From Parasphingorhabdus sp. SCSIO 66989 (GTDB lineage: Bacteria; Pseudomonadota; Alphaproteobacteria; Sphingomonadales; Sphingomonadaceae), in assembly GCF_032852305.1 (NCBI RefSeq), contig NZ_CP136594.1, forward strand, positions 1,959,501 to 2,023,500: a DNA stretch of 64,000 bases, read 5' to 3'. Position 1 is the stretch's first letter. Each line of letters opens with the position of its first letter. The position numbers and the translations under genes were made by a program. This document shows, in pieces, positions 17,516-26,523 of the stretch. The notes under the pieces were generated by a model. The model made no database searches. It was not told the DNA's origin and worked only from the letters and a program-made list of their open reading frames with translations.

Positions 17516-18091
17516 TTATCCTTGACCGCACACCCGCATAATCGTTTGGCGCGAAGTTTTGAACTGGCGGGCCAGGGCCGACACAGTCTCGCCAGCTTTG
17601 AGCTTTTCGCGGACCATCTGCTGCTGATCGGCTGATAGCGCAGGCGGTCTGCCCAGTGCTTTGCCTTGTGCTTTGGCACGCGCCAACCCGGCCTGTGTTC
17701 GTTCGATCAGCAGATCGCGCTCAAACTGGGCTACCGCGTTGATGACATTCATCGTCATCTTGCCGGCCGAGCTGGTGAGATCAACACCACCCAGAGCAAG
17801 ACAGTGAACCCGAATGCCCATGGTCTCCAGATCAGTAACGGTGGAGCTGACATCCACCGCATTGCGGCCGAGCCTGTCAAGTTTGGTGACCACCAACACA
17901 TCGCCCTGCTCCATCTTGTCAATGAGGCGGGCAAAACCTTTGCGCTGCGCAATGGCAACCGAGCCCGAGACTGTTTCGGTAATGATGCGATGCGGCTCGA
18001 TATGAAAGCCAGCGGCCTTTATCTCGGTGAGCTGGTTCTCAGGTGCCTGTTCCAAGGTAGAGACACGGGCATAGGCAAAGGTTCTGGACAT
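17516..18091 (-). CDS. Serine recombinase, resolvase/invertase family
   Basis: A 191-residue small serine recombinase. The N-terminal catalytic domain starts AYARVST with nucleophile Ser11; KLDRLGRNA carries the conserved Arg pair. The long E helix (about 100-135) is followed by GRPPALS and a C-terminal helix-turn-helix ([18 protein letters not shown]). It is of the Tn3-resolvase/Hin size. Repeats with TGTCCG half-sites lie directly upstream, as expected for a res or hix site. No Tn3 transposase is seen nearby, so it could resolve cointegrates of the surrounding element or invert DNA. Confidence 0.92.
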   Translation of the reverse strand: MSRTFAYARVSTLEQAPENQLTEIKAAGFHIEPHRIITETVSGSVAIAQRKGFARLIDKMEQGDVLVVTKLDRLGRNAVDVSSTVTDLETMGIRVHCLALGGVDLTSSAGKMTMNVINAVAQFERDLLIERTQAGLARAKAQGKALGRPPALSADQQQMVREKLKAGETVSALARQFKTSRQTIMRVCGQG

Positions 18092-18099
18092 TTGATCAG

Positions 18100-18193
18100 C
18101 AGTCTTGTTCCGAAAATGATGTCCGAAACTATAGGCATGTCCAGTATATAATCAAGCTATTTTTCGGACAGTCTATAAGAGACTGTCCGAAAA
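18100..18193. other. res/crossover-like site region for the serine recombinase
   Basis: Several TGTCCG/CGGACA half-sites are clustered here. One pair (18138-18170; TGTCC to GGACA, AT-rich middle) has a spacing typical of resolvase subsites. A second is a long palindrome, 18161-18193, with 14-base arms (TTTTCGGACAGTCT and its complement) around ATAAG. The cluster abuts the recombinase start codon, the normal place for res sites. Confidence 0.6.
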
Positions 18194-18382
18194 GGTTCGG
18201 TTATGGGCAGGTTGCTAGATAGTGCCCACCTGGCTAAGTTCGCTTCGCTGTAATTCAATCACCAAGTTGAATACTATTATCGCCCCCGTAACATGGCTGC
18301 CATAGCTACCGGCAAAGGCCATGGTCGAGGCCCTGTAGTCCTCAAAATTCTCAATGTTGCTGTGACTAAAAGTGCCGATAGA

Positions 18383-18790
18383 CTAGCTGCTCTTTTCTGC
18401 ATCCGCACCGCTCAGTCGAGCGTCTAGGTAATTTCTGATCGCCGGTATCGCGGCACTAAGCTGCTGGTTCTGTATGTCATTTAGAGGATGATCATAGACT
18501 TGGCCGTCAATGCTTGTCCCTTCCTCCCAAAAGTCACACATGAGTTGATGAATAAATTTCACTTCATCAGTATCCAATTCATCAAAAGAAATAAAATCGT
18601 ATCGATAATCTGCTGATTCTGGGTCCAACCAATTAGCAATTTTGGACAAAACAGAATGAGTGCCATACGGTTGCAATATCCCATGCTCCAACCGGGCAGC
18701 ACAGTATTTTCTTAGCCCATGCTCAATTAACAACTCTAGCATTCCGAAAGCTATACTTTCTTGCTGACCTAAACCCAATAATAGTGGCAT
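18383..18790 (-). CDS. Putative CDI immunity protein for orphan module 2
   Basis: A 135-residue acidic protein of unknown family when started at the internal ATG 7 bases after the toxin stop; a longer frame from 18844 would overlap the toxin end. Position is the main evidence: it directly follows the C-terminus of a cdiA-CT fragment on the same strand, the fixed place of cdiI. Low G+C compared with core genes is usual for toxin/immunity pairs. The frame stays open for 55 codons after its TAG stop. Confidence 0.6.
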   Translation of the reverse strand: MPLLLGLGQQESIAFGMLELLIEHGLRKYCAARLEHGILQPYGTHSVLSKIANWLDPESADYRYDFISFDELDTDEVKFIHQLMCDFWEEGTSIDGQVYDHPLNDIQNQQLSAAIPAIRNYLDARLSGADAEKSS

Positions 18791-18797
18791 AAAATTT

Positions 18798-20738
18798 TCA
18801 TTCTCCAAACGTAATAATATCAATACCCTTGGCACGAAGTTCATCTACACGTTTCAACAGACTTTGGCGTCTCGAAGGCGGAATATTTGATACATCTATT
18901 GCTATAGTAGTTTCAGGATATCTCTTAGCTTGGCTATTAATTGAACTAATAAACTGAGTTTCATTATAGCCGTTCGGATTGTTGTTGCCTTTTAGGTCAA
19001 TTTCACCCCGATCAGTCATAATATCAGCATTTGAACCCGTCGCTCTCCCCGTAACATTTATTCCAGTCTCATTTTGTAACCTTATCGACTGAACAGCCTC
19101 ATTTGGCCGATATTTCTGAGTAGCTGGATCCCACATCATGTCTAACAACTGCTGATCGCTTATTCCACTTGCATCAATTCCTGCCTCTTCTAAGTCTTCG
19201 CGGGCCTGCCCAACTGCCAAGTTTGGATCGCGTGCACGTCTATAGCCGGGAGCACTTGGATCACCGGTTGCATAAGGATTATTCGCGTCGATCGTTCTGC
19301 TCGTGGCATCCTCACCCAAGCTGTCATTCGCATTCGTAGTCCCCCCCTCATACTCTTGAAGCGAAATCCGCCGACCATTTTCATCCTTAACATATTCATT
19401 GCCCGATTGGTCTCTATAAATCGTCTTTCCATCACGCGTTACACCGATTTCTTTCTCGGGCGTCGGGCTTTGCTCTAGTCGAGCTTTCGCGGCCAAATAG
19501 TCTTTAACAACATTGCTTTGTAACGGAACATCCTGACGATTGCCTTGTTCATCCAAGACATAATACTCGTCCGTTCCCGGGTCCTGGAACAGCGGTTGGT
19601 CATCGGCAGTGTACCCTACCTGATCAGGCATAAACGGAGGCGGATTGCCCAGATCAACATCTGCGCCCTGTGCCGCAGCATAAACGGCGAGAACCATCCC
19701 CATAATTATGGCGTTCTGTTTATCCTTTGGATCATTGGGGTCGCCTGATGGCGTTGTTTCGGTTTCAAAGTCAGGTTGAACTTCATCACCCGACGAGAAC
19801 AGGCTGACAACTGAGTTATAGAGCTGGCCTATAGTGCTCTCATCCCATTCTCGCTGTTTAAGTTCCGCTAGCTTTGCCTCCAGACCTGCCGAGGTTATAC
19901 TGCCATCGGCAAGGAACTCCCTTGTCAGTTGTTTACGGACTTCATCATCGCCAAAAAGCTGATCCAATGTGCTTTCGGCTGCATCAATTTGCGCAATGCG
20001 CTGAACAATAGTATCTGCGTCTAACTGCTGCCAGCCAGCACCTAAGGCCGCACTCAGCTCATTGTATCGCTGGCGCACAACGCCACATTCAGAGCTAGTA
20101 TCCGCTCCAGCACATTTTATAGCGAGTTCCTTATCGCCACCGGCCGCCTGTAGTGCGAGTTGCCCCAATGTCGTTGTGGTGAGAAATATAACATTATTGG
20201 TGTTGCAAACAGCTTCTTGCCCTGGTGGACATAGACTGGTTTGAATCAGGTTGCCCTTATTTTCTTGTCCTAACTGATTATTCTCGGTCTCAATCTGCCC
20301 CGCTGTGCTGGCGGCATTGGCATCGAGCCCAAGGCCCTCTGCGATGAGACCGATCAGTGCAGTGACGTTCTTGCTGTGTTGCAGGTCGCCTTCGGTATCG
20401 GCGTCAGTCTGGTTGCCATCCTTGTCGAAGGTCGCTTCGTCCTGCTCATCGGTCAGGCTGTTGATCAGCAGGTTGACCGCGACACTGCCTGCTGCACCCA
20501 TGGCGGCAGAGCCACAATCGCCTGAGCCACCCGCAGCCCCTGCCGCACAGCCGACAATGCCCTGCAATGCAGAGCGCAGCAGCTCGCTCTCGGTGGTGGG
20601 GGTGAAGGTTGTGGTGGTGGTGCCGTCTTCGTTTTCGGTGATGGTCTCCTTCCCCAAACCATCGGCCAGTTCCTTGATCTGCTGCGCACCCAGGCCCTGC
20701 AACACATTTACCGCCGCTGATCGCGCCGGACTGATCAT
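18798..20738 (-). CDS. Orphan CdiA C-terminal module 2 (pretoxin region plus nuclease-like toxin)
   Basis: A 646-residue frame without a signal peptide or TPS domain. Residues 4-154 match the pretoxin part of module 1 (AAVNVLQGLGAQQIK, GCAAGAAGGSGDCGSAAMGA), ending in E-T-E-N-N (150-154), the counterpart of the VENN boundary in CdiA proteins; after it the two modules differ. The last ~100 residues hold NADIMTDRGEIDLKG, which reads like the D...D-x-K core of a PD-(D/E)xK nuclease, so a nuclease toxin is plausible. With no promoter or secretion domain it looks like a silent cassette that could replace the tip of cdiA by recombination over the shared ~460 bp (20277-20735 and 24520-24975). Confidence 0.75.
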   Translation of the reverse strand: MISPARSAAVNVLQGLGAQQIKELADGLGKETITENEDGTTTTTFTPTTESELLRSALQGIVGCAAGAAGGSGDCGSAAMGAAGSVAVNLLINSLTDEQDEATFDKDGNQTDADTEGDLQHSKNVTALIGLIAEGLGLDANAASTAGQIETENNQLGQENKGNLIQTSLCPPGQEAVCNTNNVIFLTTTTLGQLALQAAGGDKELAIKCAGADTSSECGVVRQRYNELSAALGAGWQQLDADTIVQRIAQIDAAESTLDQLFGDDEVRKQLTREFLADGSITSAGLEAKLAELKQREWDESTIGQLYNSVVSLFSSGDEVQPDFETETTPSGDPNDPKDKQNAIIMGMVLAVYAAAQGADVDLGNPPPFMPDQVGYTADDQPLFQDPGTDEYYVLDEQGNRQDVPLQSNVVKDYLAAKARLEQSPTPEKEIGVTRDGKTIYRDQSGNEYVKDENGRRISLQEYEGGTTNANDSLGEDATSRTIDANNPYATGDPSAPGYRRARDPNLAVGQAREDLEEAGIDASGISDQQLLDMMWDPATQKYRPNEAVQSIRLQNETGINVTGRATGSNADIMTDRGEIDLKGNNNPNGYNETQFISSINSQAKRYPETTIAIDVSNIPPSRRQSLLKRVDELRAKGIDIITFGE

Positions 20739-20760
20739 TCATAAATGCTGAAAGGTATCA

Positions 20761-21054
20761 CTAATTGTACATATGGCCTCCAGCTCCAACAATCGCTAGA
20801 ATCACAAACTGCACATTGAGCCACGCTAAAGCAATCAATAATACGGTAGGCACTCTATCAATGAACAAAACCAATGCTGCGACTGACAATGCGGGGCTCA
20901 ACATTGCAGAAATGTACAAATAAGTGTGGAATATACTATGATTTCCGTCAATAATGTCTATTAAAATAGACGGAAAAAATAACCAAAACATTATGAAGGG
21001 GTACGCCCCTATCACTATAGAAATGATAAATAAAATCTTAGCTATATAAATCAT
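20761..21054 (-). CDS. Small three-helix membrane protein, possible immunity protein
   Basis: A 97-residue very hydrophobic protein with three predicted helices (about 4-33, 46-66, 70-92) and almost no soluble part. The gene is AT-rich. It lies between the repeat R1 and orphan module 2. Membrane immunity proteins occur for CDI toxins that attack the inner membrane, but no partner toxin is recognisable next to it; it could also be unrelated cargo. Confidence 0.45.
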   Translation of the reverse strand: MIYIAKILFIISIVIGAYPFIMFWLFFPSILIDIIDGNHSIFHTYLYISAMLSPALSVAALVLFIDRVPTVLLIALAWLNVQFVILAIVGAGGHMYN

Positions 21055-21097
21055 TCTGAATCACAACCATTACACCATGTTCCAGGTATATAATCGA

Positions 21098-21210
21098 ATT
21101 ACGGTGACAGTTTACTGAATCCCCAAATTCGGGCGATAATTAAGTGTAATTAGTAAACTGGCACCGTAATCGCTAATCTAAGTGTAATTAGTAAACTGTC
21201 ACCGTAATCG
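21098..21210. repeat. Repeat R1: MITE/REP-like inverted repeat at a CDI-module boundary
   Basis: A 73-bp unit (21098-21170) with 19-base ends ATTACGGTGACAGTTTACT and AGTAAACTGGCACCGTAAT, one mismatch apart. A second copy of the right arm follows at 21179-21208. A closely similar copy lies at 26406-26516 (R2). No transposase is encoded; the element type is uncertain. Confidence 0.75.
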
Positions 21211-21261
21211 CGTAATCGCAAATATTTCAGGTCCGCCTCCCGGCAGCTCTGGCAATGTCGG

Positions 21262-21579
21262 TTAAGCGGGCGGTCCTATCCGAGGCTTACCATTCATATC
21301 CCAGGTTACTGATCGTATTTCGCCGGTTAAAACACCATTCTTCTTTAAGAATTCCGCTTCCATAAAAGCATTAGTCTTTAAATCGTCAGCGAAAGGAAAT
21401 TCTTTATCAATGCATTGCTGTAGAAAGGCATTTAACTCACCTTCATTTTCGAAACGATTAACAACATCACCTTTGCGTATTTCAGAAATATCGGTCTGGT
21501 ATTCAATGGCATTAGCGCCACCTAAAGTAACAGATCTCAAACCAATATAAGCAACGTAAGGAAAAGGCGTTCTTTGCAT
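21262..21579 (-). CDS. Putative CDI immunity protein for orphan module 1
   Basis: A 105-residue protein of unknown family, moderately acidic, with no membrane segment. Its start lies inside the reconstructed 3' end of the module 1 toxin (68-base overlap), a coupling often seen between cdiA-CT and cdiI. The toxin itself is split by an IS5-type copy 160 bases upstream, but this gene is intact. Confidence 0.6.
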   Translation of the reverse strand: MQRTPFPYVAYIGLRSVTLGGANAIEYQTDISEIRKGDVVNRFENEGELNAFLQQCIDKEFPFADDLKTNAFMEAEFLKKNGVLTGEIRSVTWDMNGKPRIGPPA

Positions 21580-21741
21580 TAATCTATTACCTCGATAATC
21601 CAGCTTTCTGTTATGTTAGGGTTATCTACACGCGGTTGAGCGGGATGGACTACAATCTCAGGACCACCACCCGGCAAGTGCCTTCCGGGTCCCCTGAAGG
21701 AATCGTTACCGAACAGAGGGCTGGCGGGGCTATTATTATTA
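21512..21741 (-). pseudogene. C-terminal tail of the module 1 toxin, cut off by IS copy 1
   Basis: If the 931-bp IS and one TTA copy are removed, the frame of the upstream fragment runs on without a break: GV then NNNSPASPLFGNDSF and on through PNITESWIIEVID, ending at 21512. The Gly/Pro-rich start and hydrophobic end fit a toxin tail. The fold is not recognised. Confidence 0.7.
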
Positions 21742-22672
21742 GAGCCTGATTCGAAAGTATCTCAAGCATAACAGTATTTTGCGGTTCTTCGTATAATCAT
21801 ACGGATGGAAGCGATGAGCGCCCATGCGGTTGAGCTTTCGATGGATGTTTCCCAGTCTTTGGCGAGGCGTCGGCATCGCCCTAGCCATGCGAAGGTGCGT
21901 TCGACGACCCATCGGCGTGGCAGGGCTTGAAAGCCCTTGGTGTGATCGGAGCGCTTGATGATTTCCATGGTCCACGCCCCCATGCCAGCCAACGTAACCC
22001 CCAGTTTTTGCCCTGCATATCCTCCGTCAGCAAAGACGTGTCGCAACCAGGGGAAGCGGTGGCGAGTTGCCGCCAGCACATCGACAGCCCCGTCACGGTC
22101 TTGAATATCGGCACTGTGGACGAGGACGAAGATCAGGAACCCGCATGTGTCGGTTATGATGTGCCGCTTCCTGCCTTTCACCTTCTTGCCCGCGTCATAA
22201 CCCGATATTCCACCGCTCTCGGTGGTTTTCACGCTCTGGCTGTCGATCACGCCAGCACTGGGCGAGGCTTCGCGCCCCTCGATCTCGCGCAGGTTCATCA
22301 CCAGCACCATGTTGAGCGTATCGAACAGGCCAGTGTCCCGCCATGCGTAGAAATAGCGCCGTACCGTCGACACTGGCGGAAAACACTTGGGCAGCAACCT
22401 CCATGCACATCCGGCAGAGGCAATATAGAGCAGCGCATTGACCACCTCGCGCATATCCGCCGTCCGCGGCCGACCACCACGCCTCGCCGGGGGAATGAAC
22501 GGCTCCAGCAACATCCACTCCCTATCCGTCATATCCGATGGATATCGCAAACCTTCCCGGCTATGCTCAGCCCGGGCAATACCAGTCCATGCCATGCTTC
22601 ACTCCTACTCTTCGCAAAGCAGGTGTGAATCACAAATGGCTGGTATTGTTCAATAACTTTCGGATCAGGCTC
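21742..22672 (-). mobile_element. IS5 family (IS1031-type) insertion sequence, copy 1
   Basis: 931 bp with 17-base terminal repeats GAGCCTGATTCGAAAGT and GAGCCTGATCCGAAAGT (one mismatch). The target duplication TTA is present on both sides (21739-21741 and 22673-22675), matching the TNA rule of the IS1031 group. It appears identical to copy 2 at 27601-28531. It interrupts the toxin of orphan module 1. Confidence 0.92.
21762..22595 (-). CDS. IS5-family transposase (copy 1)
   Basis: A 277-residue DDE transposase with the DUF4096-type N-terminal part (LRYPSDMTDREWMLLEPFIPP) and catalytic Asp118 (VIDSQSVKTTE), Asp190 (FADGGYAG) and Glu232 (VVERTFAWLGRCRRL). The full single frame suggests an active element. 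The protein is identical to that of copy 2. Confidence 0.93.
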   Translation of the reverse strand: MAWTGIARAEHSREGLRYPSDMTDREWMLLEPFIPPARRGGRPRTADMREVVNALLYIASAGCAWRLLPKCFPPVSTVRRYFYAWRDTGLFDTLNMVLVMNLREIEGREASPSAGVIDSQSVKTTESGGISGYDAGKKVKGRKRHIITDTCGFLIFVLVHSADIQDRDGAVDVLAATRHRFPWLRHVFADGGYAGQKLGVTLAGMGAWTMEIIKRSDHTKGFQALPRRWVVERTFAWLGRCRRLAKDWETSIESSTAWALIASIRMIIRRTAKYCYA

Positions 22673-25600
22673 TTAACGCCCTTAATCTGTCGTAATACTG
22701 AGCCAGAATCAAGGCTGCCTGCTCTAAGCCCTAAACTGTCTTCTAATTGATTTAGCTGTTCACGTGTTACCTTTATCGTTCCTCCTCCTTCCGGCAGGCC
22801 GCCCAAGATATCCTCGAAAGCTTTCTTATCAGTCAAGAAGGTTGCGCCGCCTACTGGGCCTTCGCCAGGATTAGGATTGCCAAGAGTTCCATCTGAATGA
22901 TTAATTTCATCCTTAGCGCCAGAAACATTATAGCCTTCATCAGCATCCAGCAACTCTCCCTGGCGTTTCTGCCCTTCAAGTGCAATCTCGTCAAAGCGTG
23001 GGGCCTGCAGCGCCAATTGATTAGCCCCGAGCAGATCATCAGTTTTCCCAACGATCTGCGTTCCATCGGGAGTGATTGCCTTTATCGCGCCTCCGCTTTC
23101 TGTGACAATCGAACCTGCCGGGATTACCTCGCCACCTTTTGTAACGATATTCTGATTAAGCTCAACCGTGCTGTCTTTTACAATGGCCGGACCGCTGGGA
23201 ACGTAACTATCGCCAACTGGGACGCCCGAACCACTGCTGCCGCCCTCCCCATCAACTCGTTGCGATGGTCCATCCTTAGATGTCGAAGGACCTGTATCAG
23301 CATCCGTATCCGGTGCATCGGTTTGGCCGTTCGGCGGATTATTGGCATCATTGTTCCGATGCGGGGTGCCACCGCCAGTATCGTTGTTTGCGCTACCGCG
23401 GCCGCTCCCGCCAGACCCTCGGTCGCGTCCATTGATTGTTTCCTTTGCCGCGCTGCGCAATGCAGCGCGGGTGGCGACACTGGCTGCGCCGCCAGTGGCA
23501 ACTGTAGCTGCGATCTCAAAGCTTGCCCGTCCGCGAAGTTTGCCCCTGAATGTGGCTTGTTCTTCGGGTGAAAGCGCAAGATATGCTTCATATTCCGCAG
23601 AACCTGCTTCAAATAGATCAGTGGCAATCTCCATCGGAGTACGCCGATCATTGAGAACGGCATCGACCACACCAGCGGCAGAGCGTGCAGCATTCACAGC
23701 AGCTTCTCCCGGGTCGTAGACGATGGTGCCAATACCGCCAGCAGTATCGAGTGCCGCTAAAGCAAATTCTTCTTCAGCTGCGATTTCCTCAAATGCTTCC
23801 AACCGAGCGGCTTCGACCAATTCTGGACTAACCCCCCTGTCAAGCGCTTCCTGTGCAGCATCATTGGCGAGTTTTCTTGCAGTATCGGCCGTCGTTGTGA
23901 TTGCGCTGCGAGAAGCATCCATCCCGGCCTCGCCTGCGATGCGTGCTTCTTCTCTGATAATCAACAGGCGCAACGCATTGTCTGCGCCGACCACCTCACC
24001 AAATGCGGTGGCAGCCAGATCGCTGAGAACGTTGCCTTCGCCTTCCCCGGCGGCCTCCTTTGTCTGCGCATAGATCGCCCGGCGGACTTCTTCGCTGGTG
24101 CCCAAAAGCAACTCAGCAACACGCTGATCTTGCAGGTCATCCGAGGCGGCCAGGGTTTGAATTAGTTGCTGATCATATTCTTTGAAGGCAACATTCTGTT
24201 CAATGGCAGCAAGCTCTTCAGGAGATGCATTTCTGATGCGCTCTTCTTCTTCCTGGCTAAGCCCAAAAGCCGCTTCGCGCTTAAGCAAATCATCCCTTCG
24301 TGCCTCCAGTCTTAATGCATTCAGCTTCTCTTGTACCGCTGCACAGCCGCTGCCTGGGCTGCTGCCTAAACAATTTCTCACAAGCTTACGATCATTGTCG
24401 GCAGCCTCTAGAATTAGCTTGCCTTCTCCTTGGGCAAAATAGTTATCCCAAAGTGCATCTGCCTCCTCTTGCGTTATGTTGGCCGCCTTTGAGCCGACCC
24501 ACCGCCCGTTGACGAAAAGATCATTATTTTCCGTCTCAGTCTGCCCCGCGACAGAGGCGGCATTGGAATCGAGGCCAACAGCTTCTGCGATAAAGCCAAC
24601 AATGGTGGTGACATTGCGGCTGTGTTCCAGATCGTCTTCGCTGTCGACATTAACCAGATTGCCCTGTGCGTCGCGAACAGCTGTATCCTTGTTCTTCTCC
24701 AGGCTGTTGATCAGCAGACTGATGGCAACGCTGGCGCTCGCACCCATGGCTGCAGAGCCGCAATCGCCTGATCCGCCGGCGGCACCTGCGGCGCATCCGG
24801 CAATGCCCTGCAACACCCCGCGCAGCAGCTCGCTCTCGGTGGTCGGCTCAAAGGTGGTGACATCCCTGCCCTGCTCGTCCTTGGTGGTAGTCTTCTTGCC
24901 CAGACCGTCGGCCAGACGCTTGATCTGCTGTGCCCCCAGGCCCTGCAGCACATTGACCGCAGCACTTTGCGCCAGACCATTCAGGCCATTGGTGACATCA
25001 CCGCCTGCCGCGCCGTTAAGCGCGGTGGCGACCAGACGTGCCATGCTGCCCGCGCCAAAGGTGTCATGTATCCGCGCCGCATCAGCTCGCGCCAGCTCTG
25101 CGTCAGCGATAAATGCCGCCGCCAACGAACCTTCAGGGGCAGTGAGCTTGCCGGTTTCCTCATCAACTACGGCACCGGCCGCTTTGGCATTGGCTTCCGC
25201 CTGCTCCGCCTCCTCCTTCTTCTCCGCTTCCTCCCTCGCCCGGTTGACGAAAAAGGTATTGCCTTCCGCCGCCAATATCCTTGCCGCGGCGAAGCTGTCG
25301 TTGATCTCTTTGCGGGTCTCGTCGGTAAACGCCTGATCCAGAGCGCCATCATTGGCGCCATCGGTATCATTGTTGATGCCCGGATCATCGGAGCGGTCCT
25401 CACCGCCGATAATGATCGTGCCATTGGCAATGGCGCTGTAGGTTGTGCCGCTTTGTTCATCCCCGGCGGTGAAGAAGGTCGGCAGACCGGCATTGAGGCC
25501 CGGGCGCTGGGTGCCCGGCAGCCGGTCCTGCCCGGTGGTGGCTTTGCCAAGACTGTTGATCCCGCCCGACAGGCTGGCCGAGACGTTCATCTGGCTGGCA

Positions 25601-26409
25601 TCGAACGTCTCCCGATTGGCAAGGTCGTTCATCTCCAGCTCGGCAGACCGGAAGCTGTTGAGATCGGGCGAGGCTTCAGAGGCGACAACCGCGCCGTTCA
25701 GCGTCGCCTTTTCCTCGATATTGATATCAAAGCCGCCCTCTCCGGCGAAGATGCCCGACTGTTCGTTGACCGAGACAAAGTCACCATCAATATCGGTCTT
25801 CGAGTAGCTGCCGCCGACGCTCAGCGTCTTGTCGGCAAAGTCATAACCGACATTCACACCGGTTGAACGGGCATCGCTGGTAAAGGTGGAGGAGTCCTGC
25901 GGGCTGGTAATCTCCAGCGTTTTCGCATCGACAACCACGCGATCGGCCTCAACCCGTGCCCCGTCCATGGTAAACGCCTCTTGCGTGCTGACTGTCGCCG
26001 TGCCGCCAGCGCGCACCACGGTTTCTATGTGGCTGATATCCTCGCTGTCATAGCTGCTGCTGGAGCTGTTAAAGCTGGCAAAGGCGCGGGCGGAGGCCGG
26101 GGATTTGTCCTGACTGTTTTTGTCTTGGTCATCCTTGCTGAGACTAAGGCCTATAGCGGCACCAGCCTGAAAACCGCTCGACTTGCTGCTGCCTGTGCCG
26201 ATATCGGTTTCTGTAGCGGAACGGAAGGTCACCGCCCCTTCAGAGTCAAAGGTTACATTATTGGTGGCCTCGACAACACTGCCGGTGACATCAATGGTGG
26301 AATCCGCCCCTGCCCCCCTGGCCGTGATATTGACATTGCCGCCAGAGACCAGCGAGGGAACCACGGTTTCATCAATGCTGAAATCTTCCGAACGCGATTT
26401 GGAATCACA
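22673..26409 (-). pseudogene. Orphan CdiA C-terminal module 1, no start, toxin split by IS copy 1
   Basis: About 1,240 codons. The open frame starts with GTG at best (26364) and cdiA-type sequence begins exactly at repeat R2 (SKSRSEDFSIDETV). Order: FHA2-like hemagglutinin repeat region (first ~280 residues; VSASLSGGINSLGKATTGQDRLPG), alanine-rich linker, pretoxin domain (LAQSAAVNVLQGLGAQQIK ... GCAAGAAGGSGDCG), the E-T-E-N-N boundary (bases 24523-24537), then a long specific part with a Glu/Ala-rich helical region and a Gly/Asn/Asp-rich linker. The toxin ends in IS-derived codons; its true tail is at 21512-21741. No secretion domain or promoter: a silent cassette. Confidence 0.75.
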
Positions 26410-26516
26410 GTAACAGCTTACTGAATCCCCAAATTTGGGCGATAACTCAGTGCAATTAGTAAACTGCCACCGTAATTCCCAATTTGCAAACTGTCACCGT
26501 AATTCGTAATTCGGTA
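26406..26516. repeat. Repeat R2: copy of the R1 MITE/REP-like element at a CDI-module boundary
   Basis: Shares with R1 the blocks TTACTGAATCCCCAAATT, GGGCGATAA, AATTAGTAAACTG and CACCGTAATT, again followed by a second right arm (AAACTGTCACCGTAATTC). It sits exactly where module 1's cdiA-like sequence starts and just after the end of the 283-residue candidate immunity gene. Confidence 0.75.
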
Positions 26517-26523
26517 ATTCAAC

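Noticed and set aside
24476-25866. Plus-strand ORFs of 286 and 299 codons opposite module 1
   Set aside because: Antisense shadows of the cdiA-type pretoxin and FHA2 region; composition is dominated by Ala/Ser/Arg and no domain is recognised.
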